Source: K189A clade bacterium
Lineage (GTDB): Bacteria > Pseudomonadota > Gammaproteobacteria > Pseudomonadales > Azotimanducaceae
Reading direction: 5' to 3'
Length of the DNA stretch: 64,000 nt
Assembly: GCA_902565895.1 (NCBI GenBank)
Contig: CACFGV010000009.1
Location: 1 to 64,000 of the forward strand
A program made the position numbers and the translations under genes. The notes under the pieces are model-generated. The model ran no database searches, had not been told where the DNA came from, and was given only the letters and a program-made list of their open reading frames with translations. The stretch's first letter is position 1, and every line of letters starts with the position of its first letter. Of this stretch, positions 8,370-17,225 are shown in pieces.

Positions 8370-8870
8370 ATGTCGCTTGTGGCTGTGATGGAAACGAACA
8401 AAGGTACTATTCGGTTGGATCTTTATGACCAGAAAACGCCGATGACAGTGGCTAATTTCGTAAACCTGGCGCAACGAGGATTCTATGATGGACTGTCTTT
8501 CCACAGAGTCATCGCTGACTTCATGATCCAGGGTGGCTGCCCTTTGGGGACTGGAACAGGTGGCCCGGGGTATCGCTTTGGTGACGAGTTTACCAGCGAT
8601 CTGCGCCATGACGCGCCGGGTAAATTTTCCATGGCCAACGCTGGCCCTGGCACTAATGGATCGCAGTTTTTCATCACCCATGTTGAGACACCGTGGTTGG
8701 ATGATGCGCACACTATCTTCGGTGCAGTGCAGTCGGACGCTGACCAAGAGGTTGTCAATGCCATCGCTCAGGGTGATCAAATCGTCAGTGTGACGATAGA
8801 AGGGGATGCCGCCGAGCTGTTGGCCTCTGTGCCAGAAGTTCAAGAATGGAACGCGCAATTGGATGGCTGA
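8370..8870 (+). CDS. ppiB: cyclophilin-type peptidyl-prolyl cis-trans isomerase
   Basis: 166 residues, catalysing proline cis-trans isomerisation. The catalytic arginine and neighbours are in [13 protein letters not shown] (about residues 48-60), followed by the [16 protein letters not shown] motif (about 91-106), both diagnostic for cyclophilins. There is no signal peptide, so it is a cytoplasmic PpiB-type enzyme. It sits between DUF1761 (35 bases upstream) and a CoA-transferase (30 bases downstream) in the middle of the amine dehydrogenase cluster. A folding role for that enzyme is unlikely for a cytoplasmic protein because the light chain forms its disulfides in the periplasm, but cannot be excluded. 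Confidence 0.93.
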   Translation: MSLVAVMETNKGTIRLDLYDQKTPMTVANFVNLAQRGFYDGLSFHRVIADFMIQGGCPLGTGTGGPGYRFGDEFTSDLRHDAPGKFSMANAGPGTNGSQFFITHVETPWLDDAHTIFGAVQSDADQEVVNAIAQGDQIVSVTIEGDAAELLASVPEVQEWNAQLDG

Positions 8871-8900
8871 TTCATAAATCCAGAGGGATAAGGAGGGGGG

Positions 8901-10106
8901 ATGACTGAGCCGTTGTTGTTTGCGGACCTAAAGGTACTCGATGTAGGTAGTTGGATAGCGGCCCCAGTCGCTACCACAATTCTGGCGGACTATGGTGCCC
9001 AAGTTATTAAGATAGAAGCACCAGATCTGGGAGATGGCTATCGCGGTTTTGCAGAAATGCCTGGATCGCCAGATGCACAATCCAATTACACCTGGGATAT
9101 GGACAACCGCAATAAGCGGTCAATCACGCTGAATCTGAAAACCGATGCGGGACGTAAGGTGCTGCTTGAATTGGTGATGCAGTGCGATGTTTATGTCACG
9201 AATCTTCCGCAACCTATGCGTCGGCAATGGCAGTTGACCTACGAGGATCTGGCCGTGATCAACCCAGCGATGATCTACGCGTCGCTCACCGCCTATGGCG
9301 AGAATGGCCCTGAACGAGATCGTGAAGGTTTCGACCTGGTAGCTTACTGGTCGCGATCGGGGCTCATGGACTTAGTGCGCGCGCCAGGTGCTTCTCCCGC
9401 ACCGGCACTACCCGGTATGGGCGACCATCCGACTGCGATAACTCTATATGCCTCTATTCTGACTGCGTTAATGCAACGCCAACGTACAGGTAAGGGCAGT
9501 CATGTGCATACATCGTTGATGGCAAACGGGGTCTGGTCTGCGTCTTGTATTGCCCAGGGTGTATTTGCCGATGCGAGTTTTGAGAATTATTTCCTTAATC
9601 AATCGCGACAATTCACCCGGCTACTTTACGAAGCCAGCGACGGGCGTTGGCTGCAGTTTTCGATGGTGCGTACAGACGATGAGGTGGATGCTCTGTTAGT
9701 CGCACTGGATAGGCCAGATGCTCTTGTAGACGAGCGTTTTGCTACTTCCGAGGCCCGTTTGGAACATGGTGAGGCGTTGAAAGCGTTGATCGGCGAAGCT
9801 GTAGCCCAACGACCCAGTGCCGATTGGATGCATCTCTTCGCCGAGGCCGGTGTGCCCGCCGCTTTAGTGGGACAGGTGGCTGACCTAGCAGATGATCAGC
9901 AGGTTCGAGATAACGGCATGGCCATACCTGCACCTTGTGGCAGCGATATGGCCCGCATGATTAAGCACCCGCTGAATATCGACGGATTGGCAACGCGTGA
10001 GCACATAGCTGCACCAACTCATGGCCAGCACAGCAGCGAGGTGCTGCAAGAGCTTGGTTATACGCCTGAACAGGTCGCGCAAATGCGCCAGCAAGGGGTG
10101 ATCTAG
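8901..10106 (+). CDS. CaiB/BaiF family CoA-transferase
   Basis: 401-residue family III CoA-transferase, moving CoA between carboxylic acids via an aspartyl-CoA intermediate. Recognised from the N-terminal LDVGSWIAAPVATTILADYG, the IKIEAP segment, the DNRNKRSITLNLK motif and the GMGDHPTA segment, where Asp175 is the likely catalytic aspartate. An unusually strong ribosome site (AAGGAGGGGGG, 8890-8900) abuts the ATG. It is followed 5 bases later by mauE, so it is inside the amine dehydrogenase transcription unit. A plausible but unproven link is activation of an acid formed from the amine-derived aldehyde. The substrate cannot be predicted; the family covers oxalate, carnitine, bile acids, mesaconate and arylsuccinates. 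Confidence 0.9.
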   Translation: MTEPLLFADLKVLDVGSWIAAPVATTILADYGAQVIKIEAPDLGDGYRGFAEMPGSPDAQSNYTWDMDNRNKRSITLNLKTDAGRKVLLELVMQCDVYVTNLPQPMRRQWQLTYEDLAVINPAMIYASLTAYGENGPERDREGFDLVAYWSRSGLMDLVRAPGASPAPALPGMGDHPTAITLYASILTALMQRQRTGKGSHVHTSLMANGVWSASCIAQGVFADASFENYFLNQSRQFTRLLYEASDGRWLQFSMVRTDDEVDALLVALDRPDALVDERFATSEARLEHGEALKALIGEAVAQRPSADWMHLFAEAGVPAALVGQVADLADDQQVRDNGMAIPAPCGSDMARMIKHPLNIDGLATREHIAAPTHGQHSSEVLQELGYTPEQVAQMRQQGVI

Positions 10107-10111
10107 CGCTT

Positions 10112-10612
10112 ATGGAGACGTTGGCTTGGGTTTATTTCTACGCCTCAGCCTTTGTGGTCGTGGTCATTCTCAGCGCGGCAGCGCGGCACAAGGTGCGTTT
10201 TTCTGGTGACTTTATCGGCGCCCTAACTGGCTACCGGCTGCTGCCAGAGGGGGTTCTAACCATTTGGTGGGTCGTGCCAACGCTGGAAGCGCTGGCGGTC
10301 GCAGAGATTCTGTTTTCCTATGGCCAGAGCCGCTGGCTAGCCGCGGCGCTATTTGCTCTGTACGGCGCGGCTATCGCCACTAACTTGTTGCGCGGACGAC
10401 AACATATCGACTGTGGTTGTGGTGGTGAGGGCACCCCGATCAGTTGGGGGTTGGTGTTGCGTAATGCCGTTTTGCTATTAATCGCTTTGCCGCTGTCAAC
10501 GCCAGACGGCGGTTTTACCATCGTTATGGGTTTCTTGGTTGTTCTTACTGGCGCGCTAGGCTTGTTGGCTTACGCCATCGTCAATCAAATGTTTGCTAAT
10601 GCTGCGAGGTAG
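10112..10612 (+). CDS. mauE: MauE methylamine utilisation membrane protein
   Basis: 166 residues with four or five membrane helices and a conserved cysteine patch DCGCGGEG (about residues 106-113) at a loop, as in MauE/DoxX-like proteins required for maturation or export of TTQ amine dehydrogenases together with MauD. It starts 5 bases after the CoA-transferase and 12 bases before the second mauD, reproducing the classical mauE-mauD order but displaced about 2.2 kb from the structural genes. This partner gene confirms the assignment of the dehydrogenase subunits. No di-heme MauG, the enzyme that completes TTQ in methylamine dehydrogenase, is found in the window. Confidence 0.85.
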   Translation: METLAWVYFYASAFVVVVILSAAARHKVRFSGDFIGALTGYRLLPEGVLTIWWVVPTLEALAVAEILFSYGQSRWLAAALFALYGAAIATNLLRGRQHIDCGCGGEGTPISWGLVLRNAVLLLIALPLSTPDGGFTIVMGFLVVLTGALGLLAYAIVNQMFANAAR

Positions 10613-10624
10613 TGGTCGACGGCT

Positions 10625-11227
10625 ATGCTTGAAGACTTGTTAATTGCCTCCCAAGTCATTCTTTGGTCTGCGGTTATTTTTCTTGCGCTAAGCGTTTATG
10701 CCCTTAGCAGGCAGTTGGCTCGATTGTTTGAGCGCGTACCGCCGGCTGGAGCGCTAAGCGTCAATGCCCTGCTCAGTCCTGGTGATCGTGCGCCTATGAT
10801 GGATGTGAACGACCTTAGCGGTAATGCCGTGCAGATTGGAGGCAGTCGGGTTGACTATTGCCTGCTGTTTTTTTTGTCTTTGGACTGTCCCATTTGTAAG
10901 TCGCTGTTACCGGTGGTTTTGTCTGTTGCAGCAGCCGAGCGAGTGGAGTTGGTTTTCGTCAGCGACGGGGGGCGCTCGCAGGATCACCACCACTTTGTCC
11001 ACCGTCATGGCCTTGCGAACTATCGATATGTACTTTCCGAAACCCTAGGCATGAGCTACGCGGTAGGCAAGCTGCCTTACGCGGTCTTAATCGCGCCCAG
11101 CGGCACGATTACCAGTCTTGGCATAGTCAATAACCGAGAACATTTAGAGAGTCTGTTTACCGCCAAAGACATAGGGGTTGGCACCGTTCAGGAATATTTG
11201 CAAGAACAAACACAGCGTCTTGATTAG
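10625..11227 (+). CDS. mauD: MauD thioredoxin-fold maturation protein (second copy)
   Basis: 200 residues, the standard MauD length, with an N-terminal membrane anchor (about residues 7-27), a juxtamembrane ALSRQLARLFERV segment and a thioredoxin-like domain with CPIC at Cys88 and Cys91 and a cis-proline region (KLPYAVLI). In methylotrophs MauD and MauE act together on disulfides of the light chain. It directly follows mauE. It closes the co-directional block that began at the ferredoxin gene; the next 188 bases contain no gene. The two MauD-like proteins differ clearly in sequence, so this is not a recent tandem duplication. Confidence 0.87.
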   Translation: MLEDLLIASQVILWSAVIFLALSVYALSRQLARLFERVPPAGALSVNALLSPGDRAPMMDVNDLSGNAVQIGGSRVDYCLLFFLSLDCPICKSLLPVVLSVAAAERVELVFVSDGGRSQDHHHFVHRHGLANYRYVLSETLGMSYAVGKLPYAVLIAPSGTITSLGIVNNREHLESLFTAKDIGVGTVQEYLQEQTQRLD

Positions 11228-11415
11228 GCTTGTTAGTCCAAGACAATGACACTTACGTCCGTCGATACAGGCTGGTGTTAGTTGTTGACAGCAAAGGATC
11301 GGCGCGAGTAAAAAGTCGGCTAGCAGTGAGGCGCTGGAGTGGCTTGTCCTGCAAGACCGCTTCGCAGTTTTTTGTAGTGACCAATAAGCGAGCAAATTAT
11401 TGTTGAGGAAAGCAC

Positions 11416-11739
11416 TTGACTAAGAGTGTTAAGAAACGCAAACAGCAAAACACCGATACGGCTGAGACGCCAACATCGGAAGTTGATGTCGATGTAGAGG
11501 CAGACGAAGACGCGCTGGATGACACCGATGAGGACGAAACGGTTACCTTAGACCTTGGGGATGTCGACGTCGATGAAGATGATCCTGAGCACATTGCCGA
11601 GGCAGAAAAGGAAATTTTCGTCGAGGCAGAGGATCAGCATTCAGCCGCTCGTACACTCGAGATCCGCAGGGCCTTAGAGGAACGAAACGAACGCCGGCGT
11701 ATGGCTGAGGATCTTGACTATCTGGACTTCGACGACTAG
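11416..11739 (+). CDS. small highly acidic protein of unknown function
   Basis: 107 residues: a lysine/arginine-rich N-terminal dozen, a very acidic middle (about 20-65, dominated by Asp, Glu, Val), then a helical charged segment ARTLEIRRALEERNERRRM and a C-terminal LDYLDFDD. The start is TTG at 11416 with GAGGA (11405-11409) in front; no ATG is available near it. The charged helix followed by an acidic tail resembles small gammaproteobacterial proteins annotated as PA3496-like, but I hold that only weakly. Its 3' end overlaps the start of the SelD fusion by 26 bases, so the two are probably translated together. Confidence 0.6.
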   Translation: MTKSVKKRKQQNTDTAETPTSEVDVDVEADEDALDDTDEDETVTLDLGDVDVDEDDPEHIAEAEKEIFVEAEDQHSAARTLEIRRALEERNERRRMAEDLDYLDFDD

Positions 11740-13882
11740 ACCAGCGCCGCCGCTTCGAGATCTCTTACTTGTAGGTGGCGGACACAGTCATGTGCAGGTC
11801 GTGAAATACTTGGGCATGAATCCCATCTCGGGGGTGCGAGTTAGCCTGATTTCTGAACAAACCCAGGCGGCCTATTCAGGTATGTTACCGGGTTGTTTGG
11901 CTGGCCAATATGAAAGCGCGCAGATGCACATCAGACTGTTGCCGTTGTGTGCACAATCCGGAGTTCGATTTATTCAAGCTCAGGTTAGCGGCCTGGACCT
12001 GATCAATAATCGAGTGCTATTCGAGGATCGCCCGCCACTCGCATTCGATGTGCTGTCTCTCAACTGCGGGGCGCAACCAACTGCGACACCGCGACAAGGT
12101 GTCGCGGTCAAACCGATCAGTAAGTTTTTGCCTGCTTGGCAACAGGTGCTGCGGCAGATTCAGCAAGGTGGCCAAACCGCTATCAGTATTGTTGGCGCTG
12201 GTGCAGGGGGGGTGGAGCTTGCCTTAGCCAGTCGAGCGGCCTTGCCCCGTGATGTGCAAATTAAACTTTACGGATCGCAACTGCTTAAGGATCACAGCAC
12301 GTCAGCACGCAAACGCGTTAGTAAGATCTTGGCCAAAAAACGTATTGAATACGTTAAGCAGCGTTATACGTCAGACGCTCATGGGCAACCGGACGATCAG
12401 GTATTCTGGGTTACTGACGTACAAGCTCCTGCATGGGTCGCAGATTCCGGTCTAAGCGTTGATGCACACGGATTTGTACGCGTAGATAAACAACTTCGTA
12501 GCGTCTCCCATAGTTACGTATTTGCCGCAGGAGACATTGCCCATTTGTTGGATCAAGAACGGCCCAAGGCGGGGGTTTACGCGGTGCGAGCGGGTGTTGT
12601 GCTGGCGCGCAATCTAAGTCGTGTTGCACAAGGCTTAGGTCTATCTGGCCCAAAGCATCGATTCAAAGCGCAGACTACTCATCTAAACCTGATTAATTGT
12701 GCGGACGGCACAGCCGTTGCTTCTTATGGACCCTTGGCCAGTCATAGTAGGTTCTGGTGGTGGTTGAAGGACCGTATCGATAGGGCCTTCATGGCAAAGT
12801 TCAATGACTTACCTGAGATGCCTGACCCTCAATTCAAAGTCAGCGAGGGGCTGCAAGACGAGCTACCGGACGAGACGATGCGTTGTGGTGGTTGCGGGGC
12901 CAAGATAGCAGCGGAGCCGTTGCGACGCGTGTTAGCAAGGTTACCCAAACAAGAGGCTGCTTACGTTAGCCTGGGCATTGGCGACGATGCTGCACAAATT
13001 TCCAACCAGAGCAGCCATACCTTGCTGAGCGTGGATGGATTTCGCAGCATGATAGACGACCCTTACATGTTCGGCCGCATAGCTGCCCATCACAGTCTAA
13101 ATGACATTTACGCAATGGCCGCTCAGCCAACGGCCGCTTTGGCCTTTGTGACGGTGCCATTGATGGCCCCACGGATGATAGAAGAAGAGCTTTTTCAGGT
13201 TCTTAGTGGTGCGGTGAGTGTGCTTAATACAGCTTCGGTTCCGCTGGTGGGTGGACACTCAGCCGAGGGAGCGGAGCTTGGTGTCGCGTTAACGGTTACG
13301 GGCAACGGCTCCGGTCGCGCACTAACTAAGGGCTCAGCTCAGCAAGGAGATGTGTTGATATTGACCAAGGCCTTAGGCACGGGGGTATTGCTTGCCGCAG
13401 CCATGCGCGGCGAGGACGACGTGAACGGTTTCACCGCTGCCATACAGTCCATGGATCAGAGCAACGAGGGGGCGCTGAGCATTTTATTACAACACGGTGT
13501 GCGGGCGCTTACCGATGTTACCGGATTTGGTCTTTTGGGCCATGTCAGTGAAATGCTTCGAAGCTCAGGTTTAGGGGTATCGCTGCGTCTTTCTGCGGTG
13601 GCACTGTTGCCAGACGTTGTGAATGCATCTACCAGGGGCGTGCGCAGCTCACTGTATAAGTCCAATGCGTTGGCAATTGCTGACTATCAAATTAACACCA
13701 ATACGCAGCGCAACGCCGCGTTGGACGTGCTTGTGGATCCGCAAACATCGGGCGGCTTACTGGCCGCGGTGCCGCCAGACTGCGCTGAACAATGTGTTAT
13801 GGCGCTGCATCGAGCGGGCTATCCCGCTGCTGCCGCCATTGGCGAATTGTGTGCACCAGATCGTCAGGAGATCATTGCCTAA
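11714..13882 (+). CDS. selD: FAD-dependent oxidoreductase fused to selenide, water dikinase SelD
   Basis: SelD makes selenophosphate from selenide and ATP, the selenium donor for selenocysteine and selenouridine. The 722-residue protein has two parts. Residues about 15-375 are a pyridine-nucleotide-disulfide oxidoreductase-like domain with GGGHSHVQVV at 21-30, a second nucleotide-binding motif VGAGAGGVELAL and the FAD-binding FAAGDIAHL. Residues about 385-722 are SelD: the catalytic motif CGGCGAK gives Cys394 and Lys397, then GIGDDAA, VTGFGLLGH and DPQTSGGLL. The catalytic residue is Cys, not Sec. The only start giving the full Rossmann motif is TTG 11714, with GAGG just before it, inside the preceding gene. 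This fusion is known in several bacteria and algae; the flavoprotein part is thought to supply reduced selenium but is unproven. Two predicted selenoproteins in this window give it a purpose. Confidence 0.93.
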   Translation: MTIWTSTTRPAPPLRDLLLVGGGHSHVQVVKYLGMNPISGVRVSLISEQTQAAYSGMLPGCLAGQYESAQMHIRLLPLCAQSGVRFIQAQVSGLDLINNRVLFEDRPPLAFDVLSLNCGAQPTATPRQGVAVKPISKFLPAWQQVLRQIQQGGQTAISIVGAGAGGVELALASRAALPRDVQIKLYGSQLLKDHSTSARKRVSKILAKKRIEYVKQRYTSDAHGQPDDQVFWVTDVQAPAWVADSGLSVDAHGFVRVDKQLRSVSHSYVFAAGDIAHLLDQERPKAGVYAVRAGVVLARNLSRVAQGLGLSGPKHRFKAQTTHLNLINCADGTAVASYGPLASHSRFWWWLKDRIDRAFMAKFNDLPEMPDPQFKVSEGLQDELPDETMRCGGCGAKIAAEPLRRVLARLPKQEAAYVSLGIGDDAAQISNQSSHTLLSVDGFRSMIDDPYMFGRIAAHHSLNDIYAMAAQPTAALAFVTVPLMAPRMIEEELFQVLSGAVSVLNTASVPLVGGHSAEGAELGVALTVTGNGSGRALTKGSAQQGDVLILTKALGTGVLLAAAMRGEDDVNGFTAAIQSMDQSNEGALSILLQHGVRALTDVTGFGLLGHVSEMLRSSGLGVSLRLSAVALLPDVVNASTRGVRSSLYKSNALAIADYQINTNTQRNAALDVLVDPQTSGGLLAAVPPDCAEQCVMALHRAGYPAAAAIGELCAPDRQEIIA

Positions 13883-13917
13883 GCGGTATTTGCTTCGTTT
13901 CGCCGTCTTTGCTCGGA

Positions 13918-15003
13918 CTAAAAAAAACCTGCGATGGCTGGTCGAAACTGATCCATGTCGACAAGAAACGAGTCGTGGCCTTGTATGCTATCGAGTGCCA
14001 GCATTTGGGTATCCTCAACATGAGGCTTCATGGCCGCGGCCAACTCATGCTGTTGCTGTAGCGGAAACAATGAATCGCTACTGACGCCTATTACCAAGGC
14101 AGAGCGCAGCGATAAGTGCGTGAAACTAGCGGCTAGACTGCCACCGTGATCAGCAGCGTCAAACAAATCCATCGCCCGTGACAAATACAGATAACAATTC
14201 GCGTCAAACGCTCCGATGAACCGCTCTGCATGGTTTTGCAGATAAGACTCCACCTCAAAGTTAATGCCGAATAAGTTATCGGTGTCCGGCGTATCTGAAC
14301 TGCGTTCGCGGCCAAAACGGATCTGCCATTCTTCCGCCGATCGATAGCTGATCATGCCCAGCTTGCGCGCTAGGCGCATACCGTTTACTGGGCCGTGTTG
14401 AGCCAAATCGTAATTGCCCTGATTCCACAACGGATCGGTTCTAATGATTTCGCGCTGCAATGAACGTAACGCAATTGCATAGGGTTGGCTGCGGCTGCCA
14501 GAGGAAATAGACACCAAACGTTGACAACGCTCTGGATGCATAAGGGCAAAAGACAACGCCGTCATGCCGCCCATAGAAGCACCCACTACGGTATGCACTT
14601 GCTCAACGTCAAGGTGAGCCAAAATCGGTATTGCTGAATTAGCGATGTCTTCGACAGTGAGCACCGGAAAATCTAGGCGATATACCTTGCCTGTGCTTGG
14701 ATTGATACTGGCGGGGCCGGTAGAACCGAAACAACTACCAAGGGAATTGATGCACACAACAAAGTAACGCTGGGTATCAATAGGCTTGTCCGCCCCAATC
14801 ATGTCTTCCCACCAGCCCGCGGACGGGTCCAAAGGATGCGAAGCAGCATGGGCCGAAGGCGAAAGTCCAGTGAACAGCAGTACACAGTTGTCGCGCCGAG
14901 CGTTCAGCGTACCCCAAGTCTCATAGGCCAAAGCAGGCCGATTTAGCCGCCCACCTTTCATGACGAAGTCGTGGTCCAATTGCAGTAATTGTCGTGCGCT
15001 CAT
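13918..15003 (-). CDS. metX: MetX-family homoserine (or serine) O-acyltransferase
   Basis: An alpha/beta hydrolase of 361 residues that acylates the hydroxyl of homoserine for methionine synthesis, or of serine in some relatives. The nucleophile is Ser143 in GASMGG; the acid is in the SSDSLFP segment and the base in GHDSF near the C-terminus. The oxyanion segment around LFTGLSPSAHAASH and NSLGSCFGSTGPAS are family hallmarks. The ATG has AGGAAG upstream. The gene converges on selD, with only 35 bases between the two stops. Whether acetyl- or succinyl-CoA is used and whether serine is the true acceptor cannot be decided by eye, as these subfamilies differ at few positions. Confidence 0.88.
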   Translation of the reverse strand: MSARQLLQLDHDFVMKGGRLNRPALAYETWGTLNARRDNCVLLFTGLSPSAHAASHPLDPSAGWWEDMIGADKPIDTQRYFVVCINSLGSCFGSTGPASINPSTGKVYRLDFPVLTVEDIANSAIPILAHLDVEQVHTVVGASMGGMTALSFALMHPERCQRLVSISSGSRSQPYAIALRSLQREIIRTDPLWNQGNYDLAQHGPVNGMRLARKLGMISYRSAEEWQIRFGRERSSDTPDTDNLFGINFEVESYLQNHAERFIGAFDANCYLYLSRAMDLFDAADHGGSLAASFTHLSLRSALVIGVSSDSLFPLQQQHELAAAMKPHVEDTQMLALDSIQGHDSFLVDMDQFRPAIAGFF

Positions 15004-15090
15004 CGTGCTTCCTAAATTAAGCGGGATACGATAGGAGAAAGGCGCCGTGTTAGCCAGCGCCAGTGAGCGTTGTGCAAGGAGCGGATTGGG

Positions 15091-15402
15091 TTATTGAGGT
15101 TGCGCTGTATCGGCTGAGAAGGTCGCTGCGACCTGTTCTGCGTGCATCAACACATCGTCAATAAGAGCCAGAGCAGGTGTATCAAATTCGATACCTAAAA
15201 AAGCTGTTGTCGATAGTTCTATGAAAACCTCGAGCAACTGCTCCTCGCTGTTGCTCGCGCTCAAGTCGTGAAAGACTTTGCTGAAAAAGCTCGCGGCCTC
15301 GGCTTGTTCGGTTTCCAGCAGATGGGAAAGCAAATCGCCGAGTTTTGGTAGCAGATCGGCCTTGACGGTTTCGATGGCATTCATGAGCGTACACTGAGTC
15401 AC
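15091..15402 (-). CDS. hypothetical protein, all-helical
   Basis: 103 residues, rich in Leu, Ala, Glu and Ser, predicted to be mostly helical, with no signal peptide or recognisable motif. The reading frame starts at a GTG (15402); an in-frame ATG at 15384 (giving MNAIETVK) is equally possible and neither has a strong ribosome site. It lies upstream of metX on the same strand with an 87-base gap, so it may be the first gene of a metX transcript. I do not recognise the family. Confidence 0.5.
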   Translation of the reverse strand: MTQCTLMNAIETVKADLLPKLGDLLSHLLETEQAEAASFFSKVFHDLSASNSEEQLLEVFIELSTTAFLGIEFDTPALALIDDVLMHAEQVAATFSADTAQPQ

Positions 15403-15465
15403 GGTCCGTGAAGAGACTGTGAAGCGCGCAGAAGCCTACTATTATTAGCCTGCTAGAGGTGATTC

Positions 15466-15909
15466 ATGAAAAAGTTATTCGCTTTGGTCAACCCATTTGT
15501 GGTGCTGCTCGCCCGGTCGTTTGCCCACCGTTTGGTCAGCCATCAAGTGGTCGTGCTGTCTTTTATTGGTCGTCGCAGTGGCCGACCTTATCGGATTCCA
15601 GTGAGTTTTGTGCTTGACGGTACAGACATTCTTTGTATGACTCAAGCGGATGGGGTGTGGTGGCGTAATTTGCTAGACGCAGCGTCAGTGCAAGTTACTT
15701 TATCGCGCAAGGTTGTCGCTACAGTAGCCGCAGTAGAGTCCGAGGACACCGCAGAGATTGCTCGGGCTTTACGTCTATTTTGTTTGCGCAGCCGCATAAG
15801 CGCCTACTTTGCTGGCGTAGGTTTTGATCGCGAAGGCGAACCCGTCGAAGAAGATTTGTGGCGTGCGGCCGCTGCACAGGTGCTGATTCGCTTGCAGCCC
15901 CAGGGCTAG
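15466..15909 (+). CDS. DUF385/deazaflavin-nitroreductase-like small split-barrel protein
   Basis: 147 residues. The core segment with VVLSFIGRRSGRPYRIPVSFV (about residues 28-48), followed by LDGTDILCMTQADGVWWRNL, matches the pattern of the F420-dependent nitroreductase-related split-barrel family (DUF385): a GRRSG turn, then a beta barrel and a WWRNL helix. Related proteins bind deazaflavin or FMN; gammaproteobacterial members have no defined substrate. The start ATG follows GAGGTG (15456-15461). It is divergent from the hypothetical gene at 15091 and followed by a 198-base gap. Family placement is by motif memory. Confidence 0.6.
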   Translation: MKKLFALVNPFVVLLARSFAHRLVSHQVVVLSFIGRRSGRPYRIPVSFVLDGTDILCMTQADGVWWRNLLDAASVQVTLSRKVVATVAAVESEDTAEIARALRLFCLRSRISAYFAGVGFDREGEPVEEDLWRAAAAQVLIRLQPQG

Positions 15910-16107
15910 TTGTTCCTCTCTTACCCCATCTTTCAACACCACTCCTGATTCATTCCGTATGCGCTGTAGAGAAAGCGCTGATGTATAAGTAAACTTTTGG
16001 TATACGAAAGCTTGTGGTGAGGTGATCAATCAAATCTTGCAGGTGTGACATGCAGGGTCAAGTGAGCTGCCTCATATGGCGCAGTGATCGCTCATCAGGA
16101 GCAAGGC

Positions 16108-16821
16108 ATGAAGGAGTTCGGTTGGCGTAAACGCATTGAGCATCAACTCAGGGTTTGGCTCGGCAGGGCTTACCGTCCAGCACAGGTGGAGGATCTTGGT
16201 GCTACCATGTTCGGTGGCGGGGGATATGGCGCGTGGCCCTGTTTGGCTGAACGTTTACACCGTGACAGTGTCGTCTACTCTGTTGGCATTGGATTTGATG
16301 TGCAATTCGATTTGGCGCTCATCGAGCGCTTTGGTCTTACCGTCCATGGATTTGATCCGACCCCGAGGGTGGCGGAGTGGTTACAGAACAATCCACCCCC
16401 AGACGCTCTTAAATTCTACCCCCTTGGTTTGGCCTGGACAGATGGTGAACTGCAATTTGCGGCACCCACGGAGGCACAGGCCGTATCTGGCACGGTGGTG
16501 CCGTCTGCGTTGGCGGATCAAACAACGGTAGCCATTCCCGTGGCGCGGCTGGAGACGATGATGCGAGATCTAGGTCACGACCATTTAGATGTCTTGAAAA
16601 TGGATATTGAGGGTGCGGAGTACGCGGTGTTGGATGACATGTTGCAAAGTAATATCTTACCGGACCAATTGCTGGTGGAATTTCACCACGGTAAGCGTAA
16701 AAAAGGGCGGTTCCCAGTGGCGGAGACGCGTAAGCGCGTAGCCAGCTTGCTTTCTTTGAATTACAAAATCTTTTGGGCCAGCGAAAGCGGTCGAGAGCTC
16801 GCTTTTGCGCGATGTGACTGA
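16108..16821 (+). CDS. FkbM-family methyltransferase
   Basis: 237 residues. SAM-binding core VVYSVGIGFDVQFDLALIER (about residues 46-65), the acidic GFDPTP that holds the ribose, and the diagnostic FkbM segment LKMDIEGAEYAVLDDM. FkbM proteins O-methylate sugars, polyketides or other metabolites; the substrate here is unknown. The frame is open to a GTG at 16084, but the ATG at 16108 has AGGAG (16097-16101) at 6 bases and is preferred. It converges on the small unknown gene at 16835-17164. No glycan or surface-polysaccharide cluster surrounds it. Confidence 0.85.
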   Translation: MKEFGWRKRIEHQLRVWLGRAYRPAQVEDLGATMFGGGGYGAWPCLAERLHRDSVVYSVGIGFDVQFDLALIERFGLTVHGFDPTPRVAEWLQNNPPPDALKFYPLGLAWTDGELQFAAPTEAQAVSGTVVPSALADQTTVAIPVARLETMMRDLGHDHLDVLKMDIEGAEYAVLDDMLQSNILPDQLLVEFHHGKRKKGRFPVAETRKRVASLLSLNYKIFWASESGRELAFARCD

Positions 16822-16834
16822 CAAGCTCTAACCG

Positions 16835-17164
16835 TTACTCGGCCATGAAAATTTCGCAATGCGGCATTGCAGCGGTGGCGTCGTGCCAGTGCAAGCGCTC
16901 CAGGTAAAGCGAACGATTGTACGCGTCGAAGTGCTCTGTCATGTAGCTGGCAACAGCGCGTTCAAACAGCTGTAGGCCCTCTAGCACACTGGGTGCCTTT
17001 ATGCGGACCTGAATATCAAAGGGTTCGATGGGCATCTCATCGATATCGAAGCCCCAAACATCACGCATTGAATAGATGACAGGATCCACGGGTCGAGCAG
17101 CCAGAGTGCGCTCGCTAACCAGACCACCTTCTTTGGGGTGTAAACGCCAGGGTTGATGGGACAT
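16835..17164 (-). CDS. hypothetical protein
   Basis: 109 residues, soluble, rich in Glu, His, Met and aromatic residues, without a recognised motif; two clusters stand out, DVWGFDIDEMPIEPFDIQVR in the middle and LERLHWHDATAAMPHC near the end. The ATG has AGGAG at 6 bases (17172-17176 on the complementary strand), so translation is likely. It converges with the FkbM gene (13 bases between stops) and is divergent from the photolyase-like gene, sharing an upstream region with two interlocked inverted repeats (17226-17270). Function unknown. Confidence 0.55.
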   Translation of the reverse strand: MSHQPWRLHPKEGGLVSERTLAARPVDPVIYSMRDVWGFDIDEMPIEPFDIQVRIKAPSVLEGLQLFERAVASYMTEHFDAYNRSLYLERLHWHDATAAMPHCEIFMAE

Positions 17165-17225
17165 GCCTTGCTCCTGTTGGGAATGTTTCGTCTAACTGAG
17201 CAAAATTAAATCAGTAAAAAACAAA

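Noticed and set aside
13623-14084. ORF on the plus strand over the selD end and metX
   Set aside because: It lies out of frame over selD and antisense to metX, both clear genes; it is a shadow.
16097-17176. Identical 15-base start regions CAGGAGCAAGGCATG before the FkbM gene and the gene at 16835-17164
   Set aside because: They consist of a good ribosome site plus start and are on opposite strands 1 kb apart; probably coincidence.
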